This document shows positions 35,359 to 45,657 of a DNA stretch of 64,000 bases, one piece after another. Under the pieces are notes generated by a model. The model made no database searches. It worked only from the letters and a program-made list of their open reading frames with translations, and was not told where the DNA came from. This DNA comes from Candidatus Altimarinota bacterium. Lineage in GTDB: Bacteria; Patescibacteriota; Gracilibacteria; BD1-5; UBA2023. Made by a program: the position numbers and the translations under genes. The DNA lies in assembly GCA_028685185.1 (NCBI GenBank), contig JAQUEK010000005.1, forward strand, positions 84,833 to 148,832. The letters are read 5' to 3'. Every line of letters begins with the position of its first letter. The first letter of the stretch is position 1.

Positions 35359-35949
35359 TTATTGCTTATCTAAAATATCAAGTATCAATCTTTTTTGTGA
35401 ATCCTTGCTGTCAAGAAAATTCATCATGCATTTAGCCCTGCTTTCGAACTCAATGATTCATCATTTCAGAAGTGGGGATAGATATTTCCTTCATTCATCG
35501 TAGTATTCTTGTGGAAATCTTACATATTCGAATCAAAGTGATTTCCTTATGTTTTCCATCCTTTCATTTATGGTTGCACATATCAAAGCGTTGTACTTTT
35601 TTGATAATATTTTCATTGCTTTGGCAGAAAGTGCTTTTCAGAGTCATTTATGCCTTTTATCTATCTCGACTACAGTGCTTCAGCATTCTCATATTTTCTG
35701 TCAGTTCAGCATATCTAACGGTTTCATCTTTGTAGGATAGATGCTCGTGTTTCATATTATCTTGTTATCAAGCACTGCTATTATGCTGTTCTCATAACGG
35801 TTTCTTATTTCTTCTGCAGAATGCAGCACCAATGTAGGATCGTTTTTTATTGATCTTCTTACTAGGTTTTGCATCTGCATGACATAATCGTCCGGAGATA
35901 ATATTTCCGGTGAATGTCATATGATCGGTTTCTGTTCATTTGATTGCAT
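35359..35949 (-). CDS. GNAT-family acetyltransferase under a tandem attenuator leader
   Basis: 196 residues. Core GNAT strands IIAVLDNKIIGNTSIYP near 55 and STVVEIDKRHKGLGKALSAK near 92-111, where RHKGLGKA is the acetyl-CoA binding Q/RxxGxG/A loop; a late KSLGFEYVRFP follows. C-terminal tail of about 50 residues is extra. Substrate unknown. The start codon lies only 22 bp after an intrinsic terminator in the leader, so expression should depend on antitermination. It is followed by the aspartoacylase-like gene. Confidence 0.8.
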
Positions 35950-35970
35950 ATTTTAAGTTATTATTGATAT

Positions 35971-35999
35971 AAAAAATCCGCCAATTTTTTTGGCGGATT
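35971..35999 (-). terminator. Leader terminator B, just before the GNAT gene
   Basis: On the minus strand, arms AATCCGCCAA and TTGGCGGATT around a 5-base loop are followed by a T-run. Being between the leader mini-ORF and the GNAT start codon, it acts as an attenuator rather than an end-of-gene terminator. Confidence 0.8.
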
Positions 36000-36035
36000 C
36001 ATAGGAAAGGATTTGCATTGAAATATCCATTACCG

Positions 36036-36095
36036 CTAATGTGATAGGAAGTGATGCCAGATATTCATGTAAAGCCTTTTTTTGTACATATTCAT
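36036..36095 (-). CDS. Leader mini-ORF B (19 aa)
   Basis: ATG to TAG, encoding MNMYKKRLYMNIWHHFLSH. It precedes terminator B. Its DNA shares TGGCATCA and AATGCAAA(T)CC with leader unit A, suggesting that the two units are copies. Around it AATATC and GATATT can close a stem holding the hairpin CATTA-GCGG-TAATG. Whether the peptide or the RNA structure matters is not decided by the sequence. Confidence 0.4.
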   Translation of the reverse strand: MNMYKKRLYMNIWHHFLSH

Positions 36096-36103
36096 TTTTA
36101 AGT

Positions 36104-36142
36104 TAAAAAAAATCTCCTAAAGGAAAAATTCCTCTAGGAGAT
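36104..36142 (-). terminator. Leader terminator A
   Basis: Minus-strand stem with arms ATCTCCTA and TAGGAGAT plus inner AGGAA and TTCCT, followed by eight T residues. It ends the first leader unit. The next unit begins within 10 bp, so readthrough would pass straight into mini-ORF B. Confidence 0.8.
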
Positions 36143-36167
36143 GGTTTGCATTTGTTCTAAGTAATTC

Positions 36168-36236
36168 TTATCACAGCAATAAACCCTTCCCGGAGGAAAG
36201 CTTCTGATGCCAAGATGTAAGAATCATTGTTTTCAT
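36168..36236 (-). CDS. Leader mini-ORF A (22 aa)
   Basis: ATG to UAA with a UGA-Gly as the last sense codon: MKTMILTSWHQKLSSGKGLLLG. The start is about 19 nt after the predicted transcript start. ATTCTTA and TAAGAAT form a closing stem across the ORF, with a CTTTCC-TCCG-GGAAGG hairpin inside. Such short ORFs before terminators are typical of ribosome-mediated attenuation; a riboswitch with an accidental ORF is the alternative. Confidence 0.4.
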
Positions 36237-36261
36237 ATTTTTCGTTTTTATGACTGAGATG

Positions 36262-36289
36262 AATATAAAAATAATTTCAATAATGTCAA
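36262..36289 (-). promoter_or_regulatory. Promoter of the tandem leader
   Basis: Minus-strand TTGACA (36284-36289), 16-bp spacer, TATATT (36262-36267). Transcription would start near 36255 and run through both leader units into the GNAT gene. The 432-bp gap between the GNAT gene and the lipoprotein gene on the other strand is thus mostly leader. Confidence 0.6.
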
Positions 36290-36381
36290 TTTTTTATTTT
36301 TTTGAATAATTATCAAAAGCGATTCCGTATAAACAAATGAAGACTTTTTTAATCAATATTTTATTATATAAAAATCATCAT

Positions 36382-36876
36382 ATGAAAAAATTATTCATAC
36401 CTGCATTTGTTATTGTTACTTTGTTACTTGCTTCATGCTGAACTTCAGAAACCACAAATACTGATATCGATCAAATTCAAGGTTCAATTTCTGTTCAGCC
36501 AGAAAGGAAAGTTGATATATACTGAAAAGTCCTATCTGTTGAATGAAATGAAATCACTCTTTTGCAGATCGATACTTCCAAAGATCCTACATTCAATATG
36601 TCTCCTACAGAAAAGAAAAAGTATATGATGGCTATGGATGAAGCTGCAAGAATGGCTTTGAAAGAAGAAATAAATTCCGCAACATTATGAGAAGTCAAGA
36701 TAATGATCCCCGTTGGGATTCCAATGATCAGAAAAACCGCTCAATGACCAGATGCGCCAAATGCCGAAGCTAGCCTTGCTGATATCAAAAACTGACAATA
36801 TATTTCAGTTTGGTTATCATCAGAATCAAAAGCTGACAAAACATCCGAATTTGTAAAAATAGCATTCACTCAATAA
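36382..36876 (+). CDS. Lipoprotein preceding the MacAB-like efflux operon
   Basis: 164 residues. Signal peptide ends in the lipobox LLASC (Cys19, with UGA-Gly next). The mature part has strands around VDIYGKVLSVEGNEITLLQI, an OB-like pattern often seen in small extracytoplasmic proteins of efflux operons, then MSPTEKKKYMMAMDEAAR. First of four genes in one direction, 43 bp before the membrane fusion gene, so probably a part of the exporter system. Function is inferred from position. Confidence 0.65.
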
Positions 36877-36919
36877 TCATTATTTTTGAATCAACCAATT
36901 TATCACTTAAAAAATTACA

Positions 36920-38914
36920 ATGTCTCTAGTAAATGAGGTGAAAAGAAATATTTCAAAAAATAGGATTAAGCAGATCCTGATAATAGTTCTTTTGTTTTGA
37001 ATCTGATATTGAACCTATTGATATTTTTATTCAGATAAGGAAAATATTGAAATCAAAGAAAAGAAAACCTATGCTGTAAGTATTTGAAATTTGAAGAATT
37101 CCATAGAATCAGATGGTAAGGTTACACTTAAGGATGAATTTAATCTTGATTTTGCGAATCCATGAATCATCGATACTATTTTGAAAAATGAATGAGATGA
37201 AATCAAAAAATGAGAGATAATCGCTTCTCTTGATTCTGAATATCTTGATCTTGCTATAGATAAGGCAAAAATTGCATTGCAAATTGCCGAGGCGAATTAT
37301 AATCTCAAGAAAAGATGATGAACAGCTGACGATATAAATATATCTCAGAAACAGCTCGAATCAAGCCAAGCATCATATGATTCCACTCTTTCTCAGACAG
37401 ATATGGATATAAGGATCGCAGAGGATAATTATAAGATATCCTGAGAGAATCTGGATAATGCGAAAAAACAAGCTGAGATCAATGTCATTAATTCAGAAAA
37501 TAATCTGGATACTGCAAAACTTGATCTGTCAACAGCTGAAAACAATCTGAAATCAATTACAATCCAAGAAGATGAGAAATATATGAATTCAGAGAATAAG
37601 CTTTTAATGGAAGCAGGACAGCTTATTACGATAATTGAAAAAAATCTGTTTGATATAGATAGTCTTCTTTGAATAACAGATTGAAATAAATCCCTTAATG
37701 ACATATATGAAGTTTATCTTTGAGCTAAAAAGCCTTCAGTCAAATTAGAGGCCGAAAATAGCTATAGGGAAGCAAAAACAGAATTTGATCGATTTTATTC
37801 TGAATGGAAAATCTTTAGACAGAATACTGATTTGGCAAAACTGGAAGAATACTCGCTTAGACTGAAAAATATCGCTTCACTTACTAATAAATCGCTTAAT
37901 TATTCTTTAGAAACCTTAAAAAACTCTATATCCTCATCTGTTTTTTCTCAAAGTTCGCTTGATTCAATCCAATTGAATTTTGAAAACGCATTATTGAATC
38001 TTAAGAATGAAACCTCTTCATTTGCATCGACAATCCAGACAACTCAAGAATTGAAGACAAGCAAGGATTTAAAGATAAATTCAGCTAAAGATCTGATCTC
38101 AAGCTTAACTCAGAAACTGAAGATTTCAGAATCTGCTTTGCAGAAAACAATTCTTGAAAATCAAGTATCGATCAATGTTTCGACCCAAAAGCTTGATCAA
38201 TCAAAAATGGCTTTAGATAATTCAAAGATAAAGAAAGACACCTCACTGATCAAGGAGAAATCACAGATTGAAATATCTAAAAGCATGCTTGATGGTAAAA
38301 AATGAGCAGATATGCTTGAATTAGAGCCATTGTATATGGCTATAATAAGTGCAAAGAAAAATCTTGAAGAAGCAGAGAAGAAAAAAGAAGATTCATTCTT
38401 AAGAAGCCCTATAGATTGAAAGATAGCAAAAATTTCCTGAAAGGCCTGAGAAACGACAATCAATTTAAAAGAGTCTTTTGCAACTATCATCAATGATAAG
38501 ACTTTCTTTGTAGAATCACAGGTTGCCGAAGAAGATATTATAAAGGTTAAGAAATGACAGAAAGTATATATTACATTTGATGCGATCGAATGATTATCTG
38601 TTTCTTGAGAAGTTATCTATACCAGTGAAAAAGCTGATATTGACCTTAATTGAGTTGTTAGCTATAAGACTCAGATAGTTTTTTCTTCAGATGATAAAAG
38701 GATTAGAGAATGAATGACAGCAACGGGCGAATTCATAACAAAGGAGGTAAAAAATGTTCTTGTCATACCTGTGCAATCTGTGAAAACAATAAATTGAAAA
38801 CCATCTGTATTACTTGAAAATTGACAATATAAAACAGTTATGACCGGTTTTACAGATTCAAAGATGGTTGAAGTGATCTCAGGCTTATCCAGATGAGATA
38901 ATATCCTTTATTAA
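36920..38914 (+). CDS. Membrane fusion (HlyD/MacA-like) protein
   Basis: 664 residues, longer than MacA (about 370). One N-terminal membrane helix (ILIIVLLFGIGYGTYGYFY, residues 18-36), a lipoyl-like half (DGKVTLKDEFNLDFANPGII), then about 350 residues of Ser/Lys/Gln-rich coiled-coil hairpin, and a second lipoyl/beta-barrel half starting at RSPIDGKIAKISGKAGE near 494. GVTATGEFITKEVKN near 605 fits the barrel. The long hairpin suggests it spans a thick envelope. Precedes the ATPase gene by 13 bp. Confidence 0.82.
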
Positions 38915-38927
38915 ATTTATAAAAAAC

Positions 38928-39635
38928 ATGGAAAATACGCTTATCAGATTGGAAAATGTGAAGAAATCATATTTTCTGACAAATAAAGAAGAGATACCAG
39001 TTCTTAAATGAATAGATTTAAAAATCCTTAAAAAGGAATTTGTAGTATTGATGTGAGAATCAGGAAGTTGAAAATCAACCCTTCTTAATATCATTTGATG
39101 TCTGCATTGAGTATCTTCCGGAAAATACGAATTCCAGTGAGAGGATATCTCTTTTTTGAAAGATGATGATATGTTAAGCTATATCAGGAATAGGAAAATG
39201 TGATTCATCTTTCAGCAATTCAACCTGATTCCAAAATTGACAGCACTTGAAAATGTCATGCTACCATCTTTATATCTTGAAATGAGTAATCTTGAAAAAG
39301 AGAATAAAGCTAAGATGCTACTTAAAAAAGTATGACTTTGAGATAAGCTTATAAATAGGCCTTGAGAACTATCAGGATGACAGCAGCAAAGGGTTAGCAT
39401 TGCAAGAAGCCTTATGAATGATCCGGAAATCTTGCTTGCAGATGAGCCAACCTGAGCTCTCGATTCTGAAACTTCAATTGAGGTTATGAAAATCATCATG
39501 GATCTGAAGAATGATTGAAAGACCATAGTGATGGTTACGCACACCCCTTTGGTTGCAAGATATGCAGATAGGATAATCTTTCTGAAAGATTGAAAGGTCG
39601 AGAACTGCAATCATAAATTAGAAGAGCATATATAA
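38928..39635 (+). CDS. MacB/LolD-type ABC transporter ATPase
   Basis: 235 residues, separate from its permease. Walker A GESGSGKST near 41-49, Q-loop FIFQQFNLIPKLTALENV near 94, signature ELSGGQQQRVSIARSL near 146, Walker B ILLADEPTGALD near 166, switch His in MVTHTPL near 205. The pattern NLIPxLTALENVxLP is diagnostic for MacB/LolD/FtsE ATPases, which drive export of peptides, lipoproteins or antibiotics with a mechanotransmission permease. Confidence 0.92.
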
Positions 39636-39656
39636 AAACTATTAATCATTCAAAAA

Positions 39657-40838
39657 ATGCAGATACTTAAAATGGCATTGAAATCGCTATATAACAATAA
39701 ATTGAGAACTTTTTTAAGTTCACTTTGAGTTATAATATGAGTCGCCACAATAGTCCTTGTGATTGCCATATGATTATGAGCACAAAAGAAAATCGAAGAA
39801 CAATATTCTAATCTTGCCGTTACTTCAATCCTTATCAATCCAGTGACTTCACCTACACAAAAGTCAAAGCTATCAGAAGAAGATGTGACAATATTGAAAA
39901 ACGAAGCAATCAATCTGGAATCAGTAACTGCAATCCTTCAATGAAAAATGCTTTCCGCAAGTGATTTAAATTCCGCTTCTGCAACTATCTTATGAATATG
40001 ATGAGAATTTCTGGATATTTCAAAGCTTATTTTGGAGAAATGAGAATTCTTTAAAACGGAGGATCTTGAATGAAAGCCAAAACTCGCAATTATTGGTAAT
40101 TGAGCAGCTCTAGATTTTTTTGGAAGTTCAGAAGCGGCTATCTGAAAAACTATAATTGTCTGAAAGAAAAAACTTGAAGTAATTTGAGTTTTCAAGAAAT
40201 CATGAAGTTCAATATGACCTATAACTTATGATGATTCTATTTATTTGCCTTATTTTACAGCTGAGTCGATAATATGAGATTCATGAAGCCCTAGACTGAT
40301 TGCTTTGGCGAAAAATGTCGACAGCATAGGCACTGCTATATCAGAAATATGAGATATCCTGAAGGTTTCACATAAGCTTAAATCAAGCCAAAGCGAAGAT
40401 TTCAGAGTTGTAGATCAAGGTTCAAAGGTGGTAGCGGCTCAAGAATCAGCCGATACGATGACTCTACTTCTTACATGAGTTGCGATAATCGTTCTTGTGG
40501 TATCTTGAATAGGAATAATGAATGTGATGTTTGCTTGAGTAGCTGAAAGAACTAAGGAAATATGAATCCTAAGAGCTATAGGAATAAGAACAAAAGATAT
40601 TCTCAACATATTTCTTCTTGAGTCTGTCATACTTTCTATATGATGATGACTTGTTTGAATACTTATCTGAGATATATTGATACCTACAATAACCTATTTT
40701 CAGCTTATTGAAGTCATTTCAAGTATGGTTTGAAGGATATGAGCATTCAGCTTTGCTGTATTTGTATGAGTGTTTTTCTGATATTACCCTGCATTCAAAG
40801 CTTCAAAGATGGATCCTGTAGACGCACTTAGGAGCTAG
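39657..40838 (+). CDS. MacB-type ABC permease
   Basis: 393 residues with four membrane helices: one at 20-45 (FLSSLGVIIGVATIVLVIAI), a 200-residue periplasmic/MacB_PCD domain, then three at about 270-385. TLLLTGVAIIVLVVSGIGIM, MFAGVAERTKEIGILRAIGI and the ending PAFKASKMDPVDALRS are standard FtsX/MacB signatures. Almost all glycines in the helices are UGA. It completes a lipoprotein/MFP/ATPase/permease operon. Confidence 0.92.
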
Positions 40839-40849
40839 TAGATATATTT

Positions 40850-42406
40850 TTAATAGAAATAACCTATCTTCATAGGGAAATAGATAAGATATGCCAGCAA
40901 TAACACTAAAGATATCTGATAATTCGTAAATATAACGCCTTCCCTATAGACAGGCTTGTTTATTAGATAATAGTTTATAAATCAAAATGCAAGGCATAGT
41001 ACAAGCATTATGATATCTTTAAGAAAAATCCCTGCAAGCAGATATAATCAAATGAAAAACCATCAGATGATTTTTTTCGATAATTCAAGTCATAGTATGA
41101 CGGAAATCGTATTTATACCATTTTTTTTATCTCATTCATAATCCTTTATATCTATGAATTGGATAACGAATAAGAATCAGATAATTATAAAGATAGCCAG
41201 GATGATAGGGAAGGATTTGAGATCAGGATTGGTTATGGAAAATCCTATAAGACAAGTTACGAAAGTATTGAAGCTTATTGTCATTTTTGAAAAGAATGGC
41301 ACTCTTTTCAGTCTGAATGGTGGCATGGAATATATGAAATAGTTTCAAATGAACAGTATTATGAGGAAAAGTGTGTTATTTCATGCTGCAGATCCATATA
41401 TGAACGATAACAGTAATGATATGATTCAAAACAGCAGATATTTTCTTTTGTCCAATTTTGAATCCAATACCAGCGGCCTATCCTTATTTGATATCATGTC
41501 GATATCGATATCTATGAAATTATTCGAGACAATGGAAAAATATATTCAATACACCAAGCTTATAACTGAGGTCAATAATCAGAACAGATATGAAGAATCA
41601 TGCAATATCTTAAGATTAAGCATATTTGTATCCTTCGAATATAATCATATGAAAAATCAGATGACCATAAAAAGGATAAAATGCAATTGCCTTGAAAGCC
41701 TTGAATCCTTTAATAGTGTAGAAAAGAACCGTTTATCTGAAAAATAGAAAAACAGGATTTGAAATACAAAAAGAATGATGACAAAATTCTGCACAAGGAA
41801 AATATTGCCAGAATTATAATACATTCAGAAAAATTGTAAGATTTCCTGAATGAAAACAGGATAAATTGCAAATATGAAAAAAACCAGATAAATCGAAAAA
41901 GATAAGAATATACTTCTCAGAAAGGATATTTTCTTATAAAAATAACCATAAGAGAATGAGGATATGATTGCGAAGATTATCTCAAGTTTCATTCAATAGC
42001 TCACTCAAGTATTATTGAGTCATCAGAAGAAAGTTATGAAATTATGATATACCGCATTTTTATCTAATATATATGTCATATTAGATCATACTCAAAAATT
42101 TATCAGATAATCAAAAATAGGAGGGGTAGTGATGATAAGTGAAAAAAACGTAACAGTCTTGAATACATCAAGCAATCTTCATCTTACGAATATGAAGATG
42201 ACAAATATCAAAGTGAAAATTATCGCATAGAAAAATGAATATGTATGAAACAATGCATAAAAATCAAGTCAGAAATAACTTTTTGTGATATAGAATTCTA
42301 TGATATTCCTTAATGTTATGACAAAAAACAATGAAAATACGTATCAAAAGATATTTCAATCGTCATTTTCAATTTTGCTAAATAGCTTTTCAAAAAAACC
42401 TTTCAT
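40850..42406 (-). CDS. UbiA-type prenyltransferase fused to an N-terminal membrane domain
   Basis: 518 residues, about 13 hydrophobic segments. The C-terminal 250 residues are a UbiA prenyltransferase: first Asp-rich motif NNFIDIDIDMISNKDRPLV near 296-315 and second motif DIKDYEGDKKNGINTISV near 420-438. These bind Mg-prenyl diphosphate. The N-terminal 220 residues contain five or six helices with no prenyltransferase motif and no family I recognise. Acceptor substrate unknown; quinone, heme or archaeal-like lipid reactions are all possible. It starts with TAATG overlap on the upstream gene. Confidence 0.75.
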
Positions 42407-42837
42407 TATTTAAAGAATTTATAAAGATCAATATAGTAGGATGTTCAGATTTTAGTTATCCTATTATCCAATGTCTTATATTTTTTATATATCTTATTAT
42501 TTAGACTTTCATCAAAATATAGAACTCATAATTCTCATTTTTTTGTGAAAAAATCATTTTTTTTGAAAAAAGGATCTAGATCTGAATTATCGAATATCAT
42601 CTTATTTTCTATATGTACATCTATATCCAGCTTTTCTTTAAAGGTTTTTTCTAGATTTACGGATGTACAGAAATCCTCCAAGCATTTCTTATTCTTATAG
42701 AAGTTTACATTGTATATTATATCATTCCCTTTATTTTCATCATTCCTTCAGGAATTATTCTTAATGAAGAAATATGAATAGATTCATATTAAAATAATGA
42801 TAATTACAATAAAGGAAATTGATCTCGATTTTTTCAT
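42406..42837 (-). CDS. Membrane-anchored hypothetical protein
   Basis: 143 residues (an in-frame ATG at 42849 would add four). One N-terminal hydrophobic helix (SISFIVIIIILIGIYSYFFI) and a soluble, Lys/Asp-rich tail, so an anchored extracytoplasmic protein. Its stop overlaps the UbiA start by one base (TAATG), so the two are coupled. No family recognised. Confidence 0.6.
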
Positions 42838-42868
42838 AGAAAACAACATGTTAAATTGATAATTTATA

Positions 42869-43807
42869 CTAATAACATCAGATGGCTACGATTGCCGGTC
42901 AAATAGGTCATACACCACAATAGTAAGTTGTTGTTGTTGAATGAGTATCTGTAGCTTTATATCATACATCACATCAAATTGAATTTCAAGTAGTTACTTT
43001 ATGAATTGAGGTATCAACAGATAGTACATTATATGTATAATAACGATCTACAGTTATAGGTGTTGATGTAGGCATTTTTCAGAATGCATGTTCATTTCAA
43101 ATAGTATTACATGTAGTTGCTGCAGCTGTTCATGCACAAATAGGCTCATAATATGGTACAGGATCCTTTTTATTTTCTAGTGTTGAGGTATAATATATTC
43201 TATCATATGTAACATTTAACCAACTTCATGCGGCTCAATATGTTGCAGGTACAGTAAATGCACTTATTGGTTCTGCAGCTGTAGTGTATTTGGTCCATCA
43301 AGTAGGACATGTACTGAATGATCAAGGACAAACAAGCTTATATCATTTCCTGGTTCATATAAGGGTTCAGACATAGTTAGGAGCTACTGGGTCCGAATAT
43401 ATATCGATATCTGATAATACATAATCACAGTTAGGTCATTTATCAACTCAGAATTTACATATCTTCTCTCAATTTTCGATAGTATACACCTCTCATCATA
43501 ATCCTGTACACTGATCTCAATAATGCACTGAATTGGCTAGTATGACAGTTTCTGAAGTAATCGGTGCAGATGCATTCTCCACGCATATCTTATTTCAGGC
43601 AGCATCGAATCATTGCACTACATTTCAGATTCAACAATCTCATTTTAATGCATTACTTACTGCATTATACCAAGTTGAGCTGATGGTGTCTCAGTCTGCG
43701 ATGATTTGGGTGAATGAAGTTATATTTGTTGCAGCATAAACAACTCACGAAACTATCATTACAGATAATACTGATAATCATATATGCTTAAATATCTTTG
43801 TTTTCAT
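42869..43807 (-). CDS. Secreted Cys- and Thr-rich surface protein
   Basis: 312 residues. Signal peptide (MKTKIFKHIGLSVLSVMIVSGVVYA). The mature protein is low in charge and rich in Thr, Ser, Tyr and Gly, with about 15 cysteines spread over its length that could form disulfides outside the cell. GQCTGLGGEVYTIENGEKIC-like spacing resembles trimming-type pilin tails, but no known domain is certain. AT-rich 130-bp gap upstream holds no other gene. Confidence 0.65.
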
Positions 43808-43937
43808 AGTATGTAAATTAAAAGATAAAAAAATTTTTAAAATACTTCTGTGCAAATTTTAGTACAAATATTTTTATTTACAAATCTTTTTTGTATATCA
43901 TCTTAAAATAGACCTGTCATATACAATTTATTTAAGA

Positions 43938-44897
43938 TTATTTTAATCTTCATCAAATTCACTTTTCTTCTAACCATTTTATCATTAAGATTTCCGCTTC
44001 TTTTGATTTTAATCAAGAAAATATTCAAGAATTTATCAATTTTCAATCATTGGTGAAAGCTCATTTTTTTAACATTTCTATATCTAGAATCTTTTTTTCT
44101 GTTTTTTTATATTTAACTGCTGTATATATTATTTTTTCATGTATTCAAAGGTTTATTGTCCTTGATTTAAATCACCATAGAGTCTTTATTTTATCGTCTA
44201 TATCATCATTTCAAAACTCAAATCTTTCTCATTCCTTGAATACTGAAAATCAGTCATCCTCTATGATTTCAACTTCTATTCACTCTTTTTCTAGTTTGAT
44301 GATGTTTTTTTCACCAGAGTCTTCATCTATATATTCATCAATGAAATGAAATCAATTTTTGCATAACATTTCTGCAAAATCCCTAAACCTATCAATCTTT
44401 ATAAAATAATCCAAATCATTATTCTGTCTAAAAACCACTCATGAGTTAAATGGTATAACAATTCATCAACTTAGGTATGCTGGAATTTTGTATATTGATG
44501 ATAATTCTTCGATTAATTGAGCAGTTTTTAATAATTTAATATATTTTTCAATATTCAAAGATTCTGGAACAATACTTTGTATAATCGGTAAGTTATTTTT
44601 TTTTGCGAATTTGAAGTCACTTTCATTGTGTGCTGGAATTGAAATAATTACTCAAGTTTCATATTCATTTCATATATTATATGAAATGAATATTGGTAAT
44701 TTTGTACTATTAAATGGATTTATTGCGAAAATTCATTTATTTAATATTTTTAATCCTAATTTTTCAATAAGTGGATTATTTTGATTGATAATGATAGAAG
44801 ATGCTCCAAATATAGCATCAATCCTATCTGTGTATGCAGATATATAATCGCTGCTTCAATTAATTCTCATTTTAATCTCGATAAAACCTTTTTTCAT
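43938..44897 (-). CDS. Free-standing LeuRS CP1-like editing domain split by a nucleotidyltransferase-like insert
   Basis: 319 residues. Residues 1-115 follow the leucyl-tRNA synthetase CP1 editing domain: TDRIDAIFGASSI (for TTRPDTxxGxT), FAINPFNSTKLPIFISYNIG, then YETGVIISIPAHNESDFKFA. Residues about 276-319 resume the same domain: AFTNDGKLINSGIFSGLKSK and IKWLEEKGIG. Between them lies about 160 residues with LSGGIVIPFNSGVVFRQNND followed by LDYFI, a nucleotidyltransferase-like pattern with a DxD. No synthetase catalytic core is present. The Thr that in E. coli LeuRS (T252) tunes specificity is Ala here, while the late Asp in the HxxxD stretch is kept. A trans-editing factor is the simplest guess. 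Confidence 0.65.
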
Positions 44898-44995
44898 TTT
44901 TATGATGTTACATTTACTTATTATATATAATCATATTTAATTGCAAAAACATATGTTATATATATTTGACATATAAAATTAAAATTGTTTAGTAA

Positions 44996-45022
44996 TTGAC
45001 ATTAGACTAAAAAATATATAAT
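44996..45022 (+). promoter_or_regulatory. folE: Possible folE promoter
   Basis: TTGACA at 44996-45001 and TATAAT at 45017-45022 with a short 15-bp spacer lie 27 bp before the folE start. A second TTGACA at 44966-44971 is also present. Spacing is below optimum, so confidence is modest. Confidence 0.4.
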
Positions 45023-45049
45023 GCAGATATTATATCATAACAAATTAAT

Positions 45050-45646
45050 ATGTATCCTTTAAAAGCAAATGATTATTCTGATGAAGAAAAAATTGGTTTG
45101 ATTTCAGATCATTTTAAAGAAATTATGTCAATTCTTTGATTAGATTTAGAGAATGATAGTCTTAAAAAGACTCCTGATAGAGTTGGAAAGATGTTTGTAA
45201 AAGAGATATTCAAATGACTTAAAAAAGAGAATAAGCCTGAAATATCGACATTTGATAATTCATTTAAATATAATGAAATGATTATTGTTAAAGACATAAA
45301 GCTTTTTAGTTTTTGTGAACATCATTTCCTACCATTTGTATGAACCGCTTGTGTCTGATATATACCAAATTGAAAAGTTGTATGATTATCCAAGATAAGC
45401 AGAATTGTAGACCATTTTTCCAGAAAACCTCAGATTCAGGAAAGATTGACCGAAGAGATATATAATGAGTTAAGAAATGTTTTGAACACCGAAAATATTA
45501 TGATTATCATAAAGGCAGTTCATTATTGCATGATAATAAGATGAGTTGAAGATATTAATGCTCAGACAATAACATCAAGGGTATGATGAACATTTCAGGA
45601 GAATGATAAGACGAGAAACGAATTTATGAATTTAATTAAAATTTAA
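45050..45646 (+). CDS. folE: GTP cyclohydrolase I
   Basis: 198 residues, the normal size. It converts GTP to dihydroneopterin triphosphate. TPDRVGKMFVKEIF near 46, FCEHHFLPFVGTACVGYIPN near 90-109 (zinc Cys and catalytic His), and RKPQIQERLTEEI near 130 are diagnostic. HYCMIIRGVED near 162 gives the third metal ligand, and VGGTFQENDKTRNEF the C-terminal motif. It heads a five-gene cluster with an SDR reductase, suggesting synthesis of a reduced pterin. Confidence 0.93.
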
Positions 45647-45657
45647 ATATATTCTAT

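Noticed and set aside
36168..36236. Mini-ORF A as an independent functional peptide gene
   Set aside because: Position between promoter and terminator ahead of the GNAT gene fits a leader better; no export or toxin features are visible.
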